From assembly GCF_027706845.1 (NCBI RefSeq), contig NZ_JAQGCZ010000007.1:124001-188000 (forward strand): a DNA stretch of 64,000 nt, given 5' to 3'. Position 1 is the first letter of the stretch. The number at the start of each line of letters is the position of its first letter. The notes beneath the pieces are model-generated. The model did not search any database and had not been told where the DNA came from. It saw nothing but the letters and a program-made list of their open reading frames with translations. Of this stretch, positions 24,915 through 33,254 are shown piece after piece. The position numbers and the translations under genes were made by a program. The DNA is from Mycolicibacterium sp. BiH015 (lineage in GTDB: Bacteria; Actinomycetota; Actinomycetes; Mycobacteriales; Mycobacteriaceae).

Positions 24915-25778
24915 ATGACCGATCAGCAGTCGACTCCCGTGGCAGAGAAGCCGGTCAAGACCTCGCGCGCCGGGCGCAATCTGCCCGCCGCGCTCGCCGT
25001 CGGCTTCGGACTGGGTGGATCGCTGATCGCGATACTGCTGTTGGCTCCGAAGGTGTGGGTGGGCGTCGTCGCGGTCGCGATGGCCGTGGCCACCCACGAG
25101 GTCGTCCGTCGCCTCCGTGAGGGCGGCTTCTCGATCCCCGTCGTCCCGCTCCTGGTCGGCGGCCAGGCGATGGTGTGGTTGACATGGCCCTTCGGCGCGG
25201 CCGGCGCCCTGGGCGCGTTCGGGGCCACCGTCGTCATGTGCATGATCTGGCGGCTGGTGTCGGGCGGACTGTCCACGGCCCCCCAGAACTATTTGCGGGA
25301 CGTGGCCACGACGGTGTTCCTGGCGGCGTGGGTGCCGCTGTTCGGCAGCTTCGGGGCGCTGCTGATCTATCCGCACGACGGCGCCGGCCGGGTGTTCTGC
25401 CTGATGCTCGGAGTGGTTGCCTCCGACGTCGGCGGCTATACCGCCGGCGTGCTGTTCGGCAAGCACCCGATGGCGCCGGCGATCAGCCCGAAGAAGTCCT
25501 GGGAGGGACTCGTCGGGTCACTCGTCCTCGGGATCCTGGTTTCGTCGCTGGCCGTGCAGTTTCTCACCGACAACCCGTGGTGGGTGGGGATACCGCTGGG
25601 GCTGATGCTCGTCATCACCGGGACACTCGGTGATCTCGTCGAATCACAGGTCAAGCGCGATCTCGGCATCAAGGACATGGGGGCGTTGCTGCCCGGGCAC
25701 GGCGGGCTGATGGACCGCCTCGACTCGATCCTGCCGTCTGCCGTCGCGACATGGATCGTGCTGTCGCTGCTGGCCTGA
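24915..25778 (+). CDS. cdsA: Phosphatidate cytidylyltransferase
   Basis: This 287-residue membrane protein has about seven to eight hydrophobic segments. The C-terminal signature SQVKRDLGIKDMG, GALLPGHGGLMDRLDS is that of CDP-diacylglycerol synthases. PKKSWEGLVGSLV is also conserved. It makes CDP-diacylglycerol from phosphatidate and CTP, the precursor for phosphatidylinositol and cardiolipin. The polar N-terminal 25 residues are cytoplasmic. It is cotranscribed with frr. Confidence 0.97.
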   Translation: MTDQQSTPVAEKPVKTSRAGRNLPAALAVGFGLGGSLIAILLLAPKVWVGVVAVAMAVATHEVVRRLREGGFSIPVVPLLVGGQAMVWLTWPFGAAGALGAFGATVVMCMIWRLVSGGLSTAPQNYLRDVATTVFLAAWVPLFGSFGALLIYPHDGAGRVFCLMLGVVASDVGGYTAGVLFGKHPMAPAISPKKSWEGLVGSLVLGILVSSLAVQFLTDNPWWVGIPLGLMLVITGTLGDLVESQVKRDLGIKDMGALLPGHGGLMDRLDSILPSAVATWIVLSLLA

Positions 25779-25821
25779 GGCTTCGCTCTTCAGTGCTCTT
25801 CGGTGAGATACTGGCTGGGCC

Positions 25822-26961
25822 ATGCCCAATCCGCTTCCCCTCGTCTTCGACGCGCCGCGCCGCGGCATGCCGCCACGCCATTTCGCTGACCTCGACGAGG
25901 CCGGTCGTGCTGCCGCAGCCACCGACCTCGGTCTCCCCGCATTCCGCGCCAAACAACTTGCCAACCAGTACTACGGCAGGCTGATCGCCGATCCGTCGCA
26001 GATGAGCGACCTGCCCGCCGCGGTGCGTGCACAGGTCGCCGAGGCGCTGTTCCCGACGCTGATCAAGCCGGTGCGTGAGATCGAATGCGACGCCGGCGAG
26101 ACCCGCAAGGTGCTGTGGCGGGCCGGTGACGGTACGACCTTCGAGTCGGTTCTGATGCGCTACACGGACCGCAACACCGTGTGCATCTCGTCGCAGGCCG
26201 GTTGCGGCATGGCCTGCCCGTTCTGCGCGACCGGTCAGGGCGGGCTCAAGCGCAATCTGTCCACCGCCGAAATCCTCGAACAGGTGCGCGCCGCGAGCGC
26301 AGAGCTCCGCGACCGAGACTCCGGCCCGATTGTGGGCTCCGCCCGCGGCGGCCGGCTGTCCAACATCGTCTTCATGGGGATGGGTGAGCCGCTCGCCAAC
26401 TACAACCGGGTGGTCGCGGCCGTCCGGCGCATCATCGCCGCCCCACCGAACGGCTTCGGGATCTCGGCGCGGTCGGTGACGGTCTCGACGGTCGGGTTGG
26501 TGCCCGCGATCCGCAGGCTCGCCGACGAGAAGCTCAACGTGACGCTGGCGGTCTCGCTGCACACGCCCGACGACGAGTTGCGCGACACGCTCGTCCCGGT
26601 GAACAACCGCTGGAAGGTCTCCGAAGTCCTCGACGCTGCGCGCTATTACGCCGACGTCACCGGCAGACGGGTATCGATCGAGTACGCGTTGATCCGCGAC
26701 GTCAACGATCAGCCGTGGCGCGCCGACCTCCTCGGCAAAAAGCTGCACGCAGCGCTCGGTCCGCTGGTGCACGTCAATCTGATCCCGCTCAATCCGACAC
26801 CGGGAAGCGAGTGGGATGCCAGCCCGAAGCCCGTGGAGCGGGAGTTCGTCCGCCGGGTGCGCGAACGTGGGGTGTCCTGCACGGTGCGCGACACCCGCGG
26901 TCGCGAAATCGCCGCCGCCTGTGGGCAATTGGCTGCGACGGCCGAGCCGTCAATCGGATAG
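25822..26961 (+). CDS. rlmN: 23S rRNA (adenine-C2)-methyltransferase RlmN
   Basis: This 379-residue radical SAM enzyme has the cluster motif Cys128-x3-Cys132-x2-Cys135 in QAGCGMACPFCATGQGG. The methyl-carrying Cys353 is in GVSCTVRDTRG. MGMGEPLANYNRV and the HTPDDELRDTLVPVN segment are standard. It methylates A2503 of 23S rRNA and A37 of some tRNAs. It is the last gene of the conserved backbone before the catabolic cluster and is convergent with it. Confidence 0.97.
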   Translation: MPNPLPLVFDAPRRGMPPRHFADLDEAGRAAAATDLGLPAFRAKQLANQYYGRLIADPSQMSDLPAAVRAQVAEALFPTLIKPVREIECDAGETRKVLWRAGDGTTFESVLMRYTDRNTVCISSQAGCGMACPFCATGQGGLKRNLSTAEILEQVRAASAELRDRDSGPIVGSARGGRLSNIVFMGMGEPLANYNRVVAAVRRIIAAPPNGFGISARSVTVSTVGLVPAIRRLADEKLNVTLAVSLHTPDDELRDTLVPVNNRWKVSEVLDAARYYADVTGRRVSIEYALIRDVNDQPWRADLLGKKLHAALGPLVHVNLIPLNPTPGSEWDASPKPVEREFVRRVRERGVSCTVRDTRGREIAAACGQLAATAEPSIG

Positions 26962-26972
26962 CCAGAGCTGCG

Positions 26973-27392
26973 TCAGGGTTTGCCGACGAACCAGACGTTC
27001 TCCTCACGCAGGTTGCGGCTGCGCCAGCCGTCGGGTGTGCGCGCCAGGTCGTGGAAGTAATAACCGCCGCAACAGCTTTGGTCCTGTACGCCGGGTAGCT
27101 GCATCGGGTTGTAGAACATCGCGCGCACCGTCGCGGTGTCGCCGTCTATGTCGCATTCGATGTTGGTGATGTAGTGCATCGACCACGGAATCGCGGCGAA
27201 TCCAGCTTCCAACCAGGCGGCGACCTCGTCACGGCTTCCCGCCGGGGCCCCGGCCGAGGAATAGTCGATGTGCGCGTCGTCGGTGAACACTGAGCGGTAG
27301 AGGTCCCAGTCCTTCGTATCGACGGCCCTGGCGTACCGACTCAGCAGCGCCCTGATCTCCAGTTCATCGGCGAGTCGTCGGACGTCGGTCAC
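26973..27392 (-). CDS. SnoaL-like (nuclear transport factor 2 fold) protein
   Basis: This 139-residue protein starts with GTG at 27392, overlapping the stop of the next gene upstream (GTGA). It begins VTDVRRLADELEIRALLSRYARAVDTKDWDLYRSVFTDDAHIDY, the SnoaL_4 / dehydratase-like signature with the Tyr and Asp residues of the pocket, and includes SMHYITNIECDIDGDTA. Such proteins are often cofactorless isomerases, dehydratases or hydrolases in steroid and aromatic metabolism. The precise reaction is unknown. It is the last gene of a three-gene unit with a close paralogue and an aldehyde dehydrogenase. Confidence 0.85.
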   Translation of the reverse strand: MTDVRRLADELEIRALLSRYARAVDTKDWDLYRSVFTDDAHIDYSSAGAPAGSRDEVAAWLEAGFAAIPWSMHYITNIECDIDGDTATVRAMFYNPMQLPGVQDQSCCGGYYFHDLARTPDGWRSRNLREENVWFVGKP

Positions 27393-27793
27393 CCTGCCAC
27401 CTCCAGTCGAAGATTCTGGATTCGCCAACCCGAAGGCGTCCTGACCATCTCGTCGTGCCAACGTCCGTGGAAGAATGCGATGTTCTCGGCGCCTGGAAGC
27501 GCAACGGCGTTGAACCACATGGCGACAACGGTCGCTGCGTCCCCGTCGACCCGGCTCTCGACGTTGGTCACGTAGTGCATACCGACACTGATCGACTCCT
27601 GGTGTCGCGTCAGATACCCGGCGGCATCGTCGGCACCGCCGACGAACAGTCCCGCCGCTGAATAGTCGAGGTGCGCGTCGTCGGTCAGCAGCGAGCGGTA
27701 GAGGCCCCAGTCCTTGGAATCCACGGCACGGCAGTACCGCGTCAGCACAATGCCGATGTCGATCTCGTCGGCGACGGTCTGGATTTCGGTCAC
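27389..27793 (-). CDS. SnoaL-like protein, paralogue of the downstream gene
   Basis: This 134-residue protein has the same architecture as its neighbour: EIQTVADEIDIGIVLTRYCRAVDSKDWGLYRSLLTDDAHLDY and GMHYVTNVESRVDGDAA. The two probably arose by tandem duplication. The start is GTG at 27793, overlapping the aldehyde dehydrogenase stop, and its own stop overlaps the next start. The duplicates may form a heteromer, as some SnoaL-like pairs in steroid degradation do, but this is an inference. Confidence 0.85.
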   Translation of the reverse strand: MTEIQTVADEIDIGIVLTRYCRAVDSKDWGLYRSLLTDDAHLDYSAAGLFVGGADDAAGYLTRHQESISVGMHYVTNVESRVDGDAATVVAMWFNAVALPGAENIAFFHGRWHDEMVRTPSGWRIQNLRLEVAG

Positions 27794-29274
27794 GCCGGCA
27801 TGCCGATGGTTTTTGCTTCGAGGTATTCCTTGTAGCCTTCTTCGCCGTTGCGGTATCCCAGGCCGCTCTGCTTCGTCCCGCCGAACGGGCTTCCGATGCC
27901 GAAGTGACTCTTGCCGTTGATGGTGACGTTGCCGGTGCGCATGCGGGTGGCCACATGAAAGGCGCGGTCGAGATCCCCGCCGCTGACCTCACCGGACAGT
28001 CCGTAGATCGAGTTGTTCGCGATCGCGATCGCTTCGTCGTCGGTGTCGTAGGGGATCACCGTCAAGACGGGTCCGAAGATCTCCTCTTGTGCGACCTGCG
28101 AATCGGGGTCCACGTCGGCCAGCAGCGTCGGTTGCACGTAATAGCCGACGGGCAGGTTCTCGGGCACGCCGCCACCGGTGATCAGGCGGGCTCCGGACTC
28201 CACGCCGGATTTGATCAGGCCCAGCACTTTCTGGCGCTGCGTCTGGCTGATCTGGGGCCCCTGCATGTTGCCCGGATCCCACGGGTCGCCGACGGGGAAG
28301 TTTTCCATCATGGTCTTCATGATGTCGATACCTTCGTCATACCTGCTGCGCGGCAGAAGAATTCGGCTGGGAAGAATGCAGCTCTGGCCCGACATCACGC
28401 ATGCCATCAACGCGGCCATCGGTAACGCCATGGTGAAGTCGGCATCGTCGAGCACGATATGGGCGCTCTTGCCGCCGAGCTCGAGCAGCGTCTTCTTCAC
28501 CGTGGGCGCTCCCGCGGCGAGGATGGCCCGCCCGGTCGCCGTCGAACCCGTGAAGGTGATCATGTCGACGCGCGGATCCGACGACAGAGCCGCGCCCACC
28601 TCGTTGGCATTGGAGACCACGACGTTGAACACGCCCGCCGGGATGTCGGTCTCCTCGGCGACGATGCGGCCGTACTCGCTGCCCGACCACGGGGTCAGCT
28701 GTGCGGGTTTGAGCACCACCGTGTTGCCTGCCATCAGTGCGGGTACCGTCTCGGCGACGTTGAGGTAGAACGGCACGTTCCACGGCGTGATGGCGCCGAC
28801 AACGCCGACTGGCTCGTAATGGATCTTGCGTTGCGCGGGTCCGAGCGGGGTGTCGTGGACACCGTTGTCGACGAGGTAGTCGAAGTTCCTGCCGTGCTCG
28901 GCCCAGTGCTTGACTTCGTCGATCGGGCTCTCGATCTGGCTGCCTGTCACCTTGATTGGGCAACCCACTTCGGTGATCAGAACACGTCGCAGCCGTTCCT
29001 TGTTGCGCTCGAAGGCTTCGTGCAGCTGGGTCAGGCAGTGATACCGGAACTCCAGATCGCGCGACCAGTCGGTTTCGTCGAACGCCCGCCGCGCCGCCCC
29101 GACCGCTCGGGCCATATCGTCGACCGTGCCGTCGGTGGCCTGCCCGGCGACCTGCTCGCTGGCCGGATGGATCACGTCGAATGTGGCTCCGCTGCCAGTG
29201 AATTGCAATTCGCCGTCGATGAGCATGCGCTCGTCGCCCGCGAGCACGCCGGTTTCGGTCTCCGCTGTCGTCAT
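27790..29274 (-). CDS. NAD(P)+-dependent aldehyde dehydrogenase
   Basis: This 494-residue ALDH has all catalytic features: PWNVPFYLNV (with Asn), FTGSTATGRAIL, the general base Glu in LLELGGKSAHIV (near 266) and the nucleophile Cys near 300 in SGQSCILPSR. The C-terminal FGGTKQSGLGYRNGEEGYKEY is also usual. It oxidises an aldehyde to the acid. It heads the unit ALDH-SnoaL-SnoaL and lies just after an operator-like site at 29284-29313, so it is likely controlled with the cluster. Confidence 0.93.
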   Translation of the reverse strand: MTTAETETGVLAGDERMLIDGELQFTGSGATFDVIHPASEQVAGQATDGTVDDMARAVGAARRAFDETDWSRDLEFRYHCLTQLHEAFERNKERLRRVLITEVGCPIKVTGSQIESPIDEVKHWAEHGRNFDYLVDNGVHDTPLGPAQRKIHYEPVGVVGAITPWNVPFYLNVAETVPALMAGNTVVLKPAQLTPWSGSEYGRIVAEETDIPAGVFNVVVSNANEVGAALSSDPRVDMITFTGSTATGRAILAAGAPTVKKTLLELGGKSAHIVLDDADFTMALPMAALMACVMSGQSCILPSRILLPRSRYDEGIDIMKTMMENFPVGDPWDPGNMQGPQISQTQRQKVLGLIKSGVESGARLITGGGVPENLPVGYYVQPTLLADVDPDSQVAQEEIFGPVLTVIPYDTDDEAIAIANNSIYGLSGEVSGGDLDRAFHVATRMRTGNVTINGKSHFGIGSPFGGTKQSGLGYRNGEEGYKEYLEAKTIGMPA

Positions 29275-29283
29275 GACAGCTAG

Positions 29284-29313
29284 CTTTACAAGAATTCAGC
29301 CGAGTGTCACGCG
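29284..29313. promoter_or_regulatory. Regulon site A: CTTTACAA-N13-TGTCACGCG
   Basis: The 30-base pattern shared by the cluster lies ten bases upstream of the aldehyde dehydrogenase start. The halves are at 29284-29291 and 29305-29313. It is the site expected to control the unit ALDH-SnoaL-SnoaL. The last base differs from the consensus CGCT. Confidence 0.75.
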
Positions 29314-29314
29314 T

Positions 29315-29860
29315 TCAGGTGGTCTTGATTCCCACCGCGTGACGGAGTTGAGCCAGGAACTGGTCGTCGTCGTCGGAACGGACGATGTAGTGCGATACCG
29401 CCACCCGGATCGCCGTGGCCGCCTTCACCGCACCGTTGGGACCCGGTAACAGCTTCTCCAGCTGTGTGCGCATCGACGGGATGATGTGGCCCAGCCGCGC
29501 GATGACCACCTCCGGCTCGATGTCGACGACGCGGACACCCGAGTAGGACTGCTGGTATTGCACGATGAACTGCATCGCCGCGTCTACGCGTTCGGTGCCG
29601 CGCAGGCCGGCGGTTGCCTTGATCAGGCCCGTCTCGAACATCTCCCGCTCGTAGATGCCGAACGCCTCCAGCAGCGCCTGCTTGTCGGCGAACCAGCGGT
29701 ACAGCGTCGGACGCGACACCCCCGCCTGAAGGGCAACCTCGGAAAGGCTCAGCTTCGTCTGACCACTGCGGCCGAGGACCTCGGCGGTTGCGGCCAGGAT
29801 CCTGGTCCGGGTCGAGGTGTCGTCCGTGGTGTCGTCGGTGTCGCGTGCTGGATGGTTCAC
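29315..29860 (-). CDS. TetR-family transcriptional regulator (first of two paralogues)
   Basis: I start this 181-residue protein at GTG 29860 (VNHPARDTDDTTDDTSTRTRIL). The helix-turn-helix is ATAEVLGRSGQTKLSLSEVALQAGVSRPTLYRWFADKQALLEAF, split in two here for brevity: LSLSEVALQAGVSRPTLYRW is the recognition unit. The C-terminal ligand domain ends IRVAVSHYIVRSDDDDQFL. It shares long runs with the TetR at 32423. A symmetric variant of the cluster site lies just upstream, so it probably represses itself. Confidence 0.9.
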   Translation of the reverse strand: MNHPARDTDDTTDDTSTRTRILAATAEVLGRSGQTKLSLSEVALQAGVSRPTLYRWFADKQALLEAFGIYEREMFETGLIKATAGLRGTERVDAAMQFIVQYQQSYSGVRVVDIEPEVVIARLGHIIPSMRTQLEKLLPGPNGAVKAATAIRVAVSHYIVRSDDDDQFLAQLRHAVGIKTT

Positions 29861-29870
29861 GTACCTGGCC

Positions 29871-29900
29871 TTAATTACGGGTTCGCTGTTAATCGTAAAG
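29871..29900. promoter_or_regulatory. Regulon site H: diverged, symmetric copy upstream of the first TetR gene
   Basis: On the minus strand the halves read CTTTACGA and CGTAATTAA with 13 bases between, the same spacing as the other sites. TTACG and CGTAA form an exact dyad. The position, 11 bases upstream of the TetR start, fits an autoregulatory operator. The match to the consensus is weaker than at the other sites. Confidence 0.5.
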
Positions 29901-29942
29901 CGTGGGCGTGCCTGCGGCCGACGGCGCGCGGGGCATTCTTGG

Positions 29943-31115
29943 TCACAGGCTCTTCTTGAGCAGGGTGACGGTGTCGAGATCGGCGATGGCGTCCAGCGCG
30001 CGCTCGAGGCCTTTGAGCGCGATGTCCTCGTTCTGCATGCCGCCCATTCCCGCGGTGATGAGCGTCGCGACGTACGGGTAGAGCGCGCCCTGGCGGTAGC
30101 GGTCCCAGAGTTCGGCTCCATCCAGTTCGGGGCCACCTGCCGCGGCCAAGGCGCTGCGGTAGACGTCGAGCAGTTCGCGTTGGGATTCCCGTCTGCTCTC
30201 CGTCGTCATGCTGGTGACCAGCGTGTAGGCGAGCTCACGGCTGGGGTGGCCGCGGCGCACCGCCTGCCAGTCCAGCAGTCCCGCCCGCCCGTCACGGAAG
30301 TACAGGTTTCCCGGGTGCGCGTCGCCGTGCATGACGGTGTGCGGCGTGCGGTCGACCAGCGCCGCGGCGCCGCGATAGTGGTCGTCGATGAAACGGCCGC
30401 GACCGATCGGCAGGTCCGTGCGCTCGGACAGTTTGCGCGCCGAGGTCTTCAGCAGCGGCGCGGTCAGGAGCGAGGCGCTGTCCTCGGAGGCGGTGTAGAG
30501 CCAACCCAACGGTCCGGTCCTGCTGCGCTGGGGAAGCCGGCCCCAGAAGGTGGCATGCAGTCGCGCCAGCAGTTCCACGACCGATGCGGCCCGATCGGCG
30601 TTGATCGGGTGCAGGGTATCGGGGAATTCGCAGTCACCGGCCGCGAGATCCTCGAGGACGAGCGCGAACCTTCCCGTATACGGGTCGAACCGAGAGCCGT
30701 AACTGCAAGGGACACCGGTCAGCTCTGGGGAGAGCTGGCTGTAGAAGCGGGTCTCCGTTTCGGCGAGGTTCCCGAGTTCGCCCATCAACCGGGTGGCTAC
30801 GGTTTCGGCGGCCATCTTGACGAAGACCGACGCGGGGACGTCCTCGCCCGCGAGCGCCAGCCGGGCGCGCGACGAGGTGCCTGCGTCGCCGCCCATCACG
30901 GACACCGACGTCACCCGACGGTTCATGAGTGAGGACATCGTTGTGGCGTCCAGGTCGCCGATGGTGCGGGGGAGCGGGCGTCGCCGCCCGATCAGCGTGT
31001 CGGTCCCGATTCGCCGCAGCCCCCGGCCAAGATGCTTGGCGAGGCCGATCGCGGGTGCGACCCGATTGGCGATGACGGACACCACGCGTCTCCTAGGCTT
31101 GGCTCGATAGCTCAT
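29943..31115 (-). CDS. Aminoglycoside phosphotransferase-like (APH/ACAD10-type) kinase-fold protein
   Basis: This 390-residue protein has the APH kinase-like fold. The Brenner motif is VMHGDAHPGNLYFRDG (near 260), and the metal-binding Asp is in GLLDWQAVRRGHPSREL. ALVLEDLAAGDCEFP covers the hinge. Mycobacterial proteins of this type are often found in fatty acid or steroid clusters and resemble the kinase domain of human ACAD10/11, which phosphorylates hydroxyacyl-CoA. Here it could activate a hydroxy acid or alcohol intermediate. Antibiotic resistance is unlikely from context. Confidence 0.85.
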   Translation of the reverse strand: MSYRAKPRRRVVSVIANRVAPAIGLAKHLGRGLRRIGTDTLIGRRRPLPRTIGDLDATTMSSLMNRRVTSVSVMGGDAGTSSRARLALAGEDVPASVFVKMAAETVATRLMGELGNLAETETRFYSQLSPELTGVPCSYGSRFDPYTGRFALVLEDLAAGDCEFPDTLHPINADRAASVVELLARLHATFWGRLPQRSRTGPLGWLYTASEDSASLLTAPLLKTSARKLSERTDLPIGRGRFIDDHYRGAAALVDRTPHTVMHGDAHPGNLYFRDGRAGLLDWQAVRRGHPSRELAYTLVTSMTTESRRESQRELLDVYRSALAAAGGPELDGAELWDRYRQGALYPYVATLITAGMGGMQNEDIALKGLERALDAIADLDTVTLLKKSL

Positions 31116-31117
31116 AG

Positions 31118-31147
31118 AGAGTTACAAGAATGATTAATTTTGTAAAG
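31118..31147. promoter_or_regulatory. Regulon site B, nearly palindromic
   Basis: Read on the minus strand, CTTTACAA (31147-31140) is separated by 13 bases from TGTAACTCT (31126-31118). GTTACA and TGTAAA make this the most symmetric of the exact-spacing sites. It lies between the divergent kinase-like gene (start 31115) and the CoA transferase (start 31167), so one site could control both directions. Confidence 0.8.
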
Positions 31148-31166
31148 TAGCGAGGTCGGGGAGATC

Positions 31167-32357
31167 ATGGCGGGTCCGCTCCAGGGAATCAGGGTCGTCG
31201 AACTCGGGGTCTGGGTGGCGGGTCCCGCAGCCGGCGGCATCCTCGCGGACTGGGGCGCCGACGTCGTCAAGATCGAGCCGCCGGACGGCGATCCCGCCCG
31301 CACGTTCGGCCGGATGCTGGGAATCGCACCGCAGGACCGGCACCACGTCAGCCCCCCGTTCCAGATGGACAACCGCGGCAAGCGCAGCGTCGTGCTGGAT
31401 CTCGCCACCGACGATGGGAGGGCGCGAGCGCGCGAACTGCTCGACGGAGCGGACGTGTTCCTCACCAACATCCGCACTGGCGCGCTGCGGCGCATCGGGC
31501 TGGACTTCGACGCGGTCGCCGCGGCGAATCCGCGTCTGGTCTACGGGTTGATCACCGGCTACGGGTCCGAGGGGCCCGACGCGGATCGGCCGGCCTATGA
31601 CGTCGCCGCGTTCTGGGCGCGGTCGGGTCTGGCGCATCTGCTAACCCGCCCCGGCGACGTGCCGCCGTTTCAGCGAGGCGGCATGGGCGATCACATGGCC
31701 GGTATGACTCTCGCAGGGGCGATCTGTGCCGCGCTGGTGGCGCGGGGGCGGACCGGGACGGGCCAACTCGTGTCGACGTCGCTGTACCGGCAGGGTGCCT
31801 ACACGATCAGCTTCGATCTCAACACTTTCCTCATCACCGGCCATGCGATCGCCATCGGTCAGCGTGAGTCGATGGGGAACCCGTGCATGAACAACTACAC
31901 CGCCGCTGACGGCAGGAGGTTCTGGCTGGTCGGTCTGCAGGGTGATCGGCACTGGCCGGCGCTGTGCGCGGCGGTGCAACGATCGGACTGGTTGACCGAC
32001 GAGCGATTCGCCTCCGCGCGAAACCGTGCGGCGAACGCGGTCGAGCTGATCGCCGAACTCGATCTGATCTTCGCGGGCAAGACGCTCGACGAGTGGACGG
32101 AAGTGTTTGCCGGACAACCGGATCTGTTCTGGTCGCCGATCAACTCGATCGAGGACGTCCTCGGCGACGATCAGTTCCACGCCGCGGGCGGGATCGTCTA
32201 CGTGCCTGACGACGAGGCCGGGGCGGTGCCGATGGTGGCGACACCGGCGGATTTTCACGGTACGCCCACCGAAGTGCGTTGGGCTGCACCCGAACTGGGC
32301 CAGCACACCGACGAGGTGCTGACCGACCTCGCTCGGCGCAGGAATCGGTCGACGTAG
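31167..32357 (+). CDS. CoA transferase family III (CaiB/BaiF)
   Basis: This 396-residue protein begins MAGPLQGIRVVELGVWVAGPAAGGILADWGADVVKIEPP, the family start. The catalytic Asp is Asp145 in PAYDVAAFWARSG. GMGDHMAGM and FWLVGLQGDRHW are also typical. Family III enzymes move CoA between an acyl-CoA and a free acid. In this cluster it could activate an acid from the oxidation pathway. GGGGAG precedes the ATG. It is a single-gene unit, with the second TetR gene convergent to it. Confidence 0.9.
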   Translation: MAGPLQGIRVVELGVWVAGPAAGGILADWGADVVKIEPPDGDPARTFGRMLGIAPQDRHHVSPPFQMDNRGKRSVVLDLATDDGRARARELLDGADVFLTNIRTGALRRIGLDFDAVAAANPRLVYGLITGYGSEGPDADRPAYDVAAFWARSGLAHLLTRPGDVPPFQRGGMGDHMAGMTLAGAICAALVARGRTGTGQLVSTSLYRQGAYTISFDLNTFLITGHAIAIGQRESMGNPCMNNYTAADGRRFWLVGLQGDRHWPALCAAVQRSDWLTDERFASARNRAANAVELIAELDLIFAGKTLDEWTEVFAGQPDLFWSPINSIEDVLGDDQFHAAGGIVYVPDDEAGAVPMVATPADFHGTPTEVRWAAPELGQHTDEVLTDLARRRNRST

Positions 32358-32422
32358 AGGCGCGAATCCGGCGCCAACCAAATACGTTGCGCCTCATTGC
32401 AGCACCCTACGAGGTGCATCCG

Positions 32423-32977
32423 TCAGCTGTCGGCGAGATCGGAAGGATTGTCAGCCTGAGGCCTCGCGCGCGCGGCGTGCCGGAGTTGGGCGAGGAAATC
32501 GGGGGAGTCGTCGCTGCGCACGATGTACTGCGAGATCGCGACGCGCACCGCAGTGGCGGCGCGCAACTCGGCATCCTGACCGGTACACAGACGCTGCAAC
32601 CTCTCACGCATCATGGGTAGAACCCGTGCCATCCGCCGGATCACCTGGTCGGGTTCGACATCGACCATGCGCAGGCCGGGGTAGGAGAGCTGGTATTCGA
32701 CGATGACGCGCAACGCGGCGTCCAGACGCTCGGGTGCCGGCAGGTCGACCGTCGCCGTGGCGATGGCGCGCTCGTAGTGTTGCCGCTCCCACACCACAAA
32801 AGCGTCGAGCAGTTCGCGCTTGTCGGCGAAATACCGGTACAGCGTCGGTCGCGACACGCCGGCTTGGGCGGCGACGTCGGACAGCGACAGTTTCGCGGTG
32901 CCGTTCCGTCCCAGCACCTCGGCGGTCGCGGCGAGGAGCCGCTGTCGCGTCGCATTGTCCGAAAGCGCGTGCTGCAT
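32423..32977 (-). CDS. TetR-family transcriptional regulator (second paralogue)
   Basis: This 184-residue protein begins MQHALSDNATRQRLLAATAEVLG. The helix-turn-helix is LSLSDVAAQAGVSRPTLYRY, nearly the same as in the regulator at 29315, and the C-terminus also ends RVAISQYIVRSDDSPDFLAQLRH. The close identity in the recognition helix suggests both recognise the same operator. The gene is divergent from the ferredoxin gene, and site C lies between them, consistent with autoregulation. Confidence 0.92.
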   Translation of the reverse strand: MQHALSDNATRQRLLAATAEVLGRNGTAKLSLSDVAAQAGVSRPTLYRYFADKRELLDAFVVWERQHYERAIATATVDLPAPERLDAALRVIVEYQLSYPGLRMVDVEPDQVIRRMARVLPMMRERLQRLCTGQDAELRAATAVRVAISQYIVRSDDSPDFLAQLRHAARARPQADNPSDLADS

Positions 32978-32985
32978 CCTCTAAG

Positions 32986-33015
32986 CTTTACAAATTATCG
33001 ACATAGTGTCACGCT
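32986..33015. promoter_or_regulatory. Regulon site C: CTTTACAA-N13-TGTCACGCT
   Basis: An exact consensus site lies in the divergent region between the second TetR gene and ferredoxin, nine bases upstream of the TetR start and 44 bases upstream of the ferredoxin ATG. It can control both directions. Confidence 0.8.
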
Positions 33016-33059
33016 GAATGTGTGAGTGTGCCACCGCCGGACGAGCGTGAACGAAGCGC

Positions 33060-33254
33060 ATGAGAGTCGAAGTGGACCTTGCCAAGTGCACCGGACACGG
33101 CATCTGCGAGTCGATCGCCGAGGAGGTCTTCGAGGTGCAGGACGACGGAACCGTCGTCATCCACGAGTCCGAGCGCCCCGAATCCGATCGCTCGCGGATG
33201 CGGCAGGCCGTCACGCAGTGCCCGGCCGCAGCGCTGTTTCTTGTCGCGGAATAG
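33060..33254 (+). CDS. Ferredoxin of the 3Fe-4S type, P450 partner type
   Basis: This 64-residue protein has Cys10-TGHGIC with the motif CxxHxxC and a third Cys in the final CP pair (TQCPAAALFL). His replaces the usual fourth ligand, as in [3Fe-4S] and related ferredoxins that serve actinobacterial cytochrome P450s. It likely donates electrons to the P450 at 35779. It is separated from that gene by the thioesterase and lactonase genes, which read the other way. The last codons and stop lie inside a long hairpin. Confidence 0.9.
   Translation: MRVEVDLAKCTGHGICESIAEEVFEVQDDGTVVIHESERPESDRSRMRQAVTQCPAAALFLVAE

Noticed and set aside
29943..31115. Antibiotic resistance kinase
   Set aside because: The APH fold is present, but the cluster context and sequence resemble metabolic kinase-like proteins of mycobacteria.
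32986..33015. Reading the TTTACAA-N13-TGTCACGCT site as a sigma-A promoter
   Set aside because: The spacing between TTTACA and any TAnnnT hexamer is about 11 bases, not 16-19, and the second half is constant beyond a -10 box.
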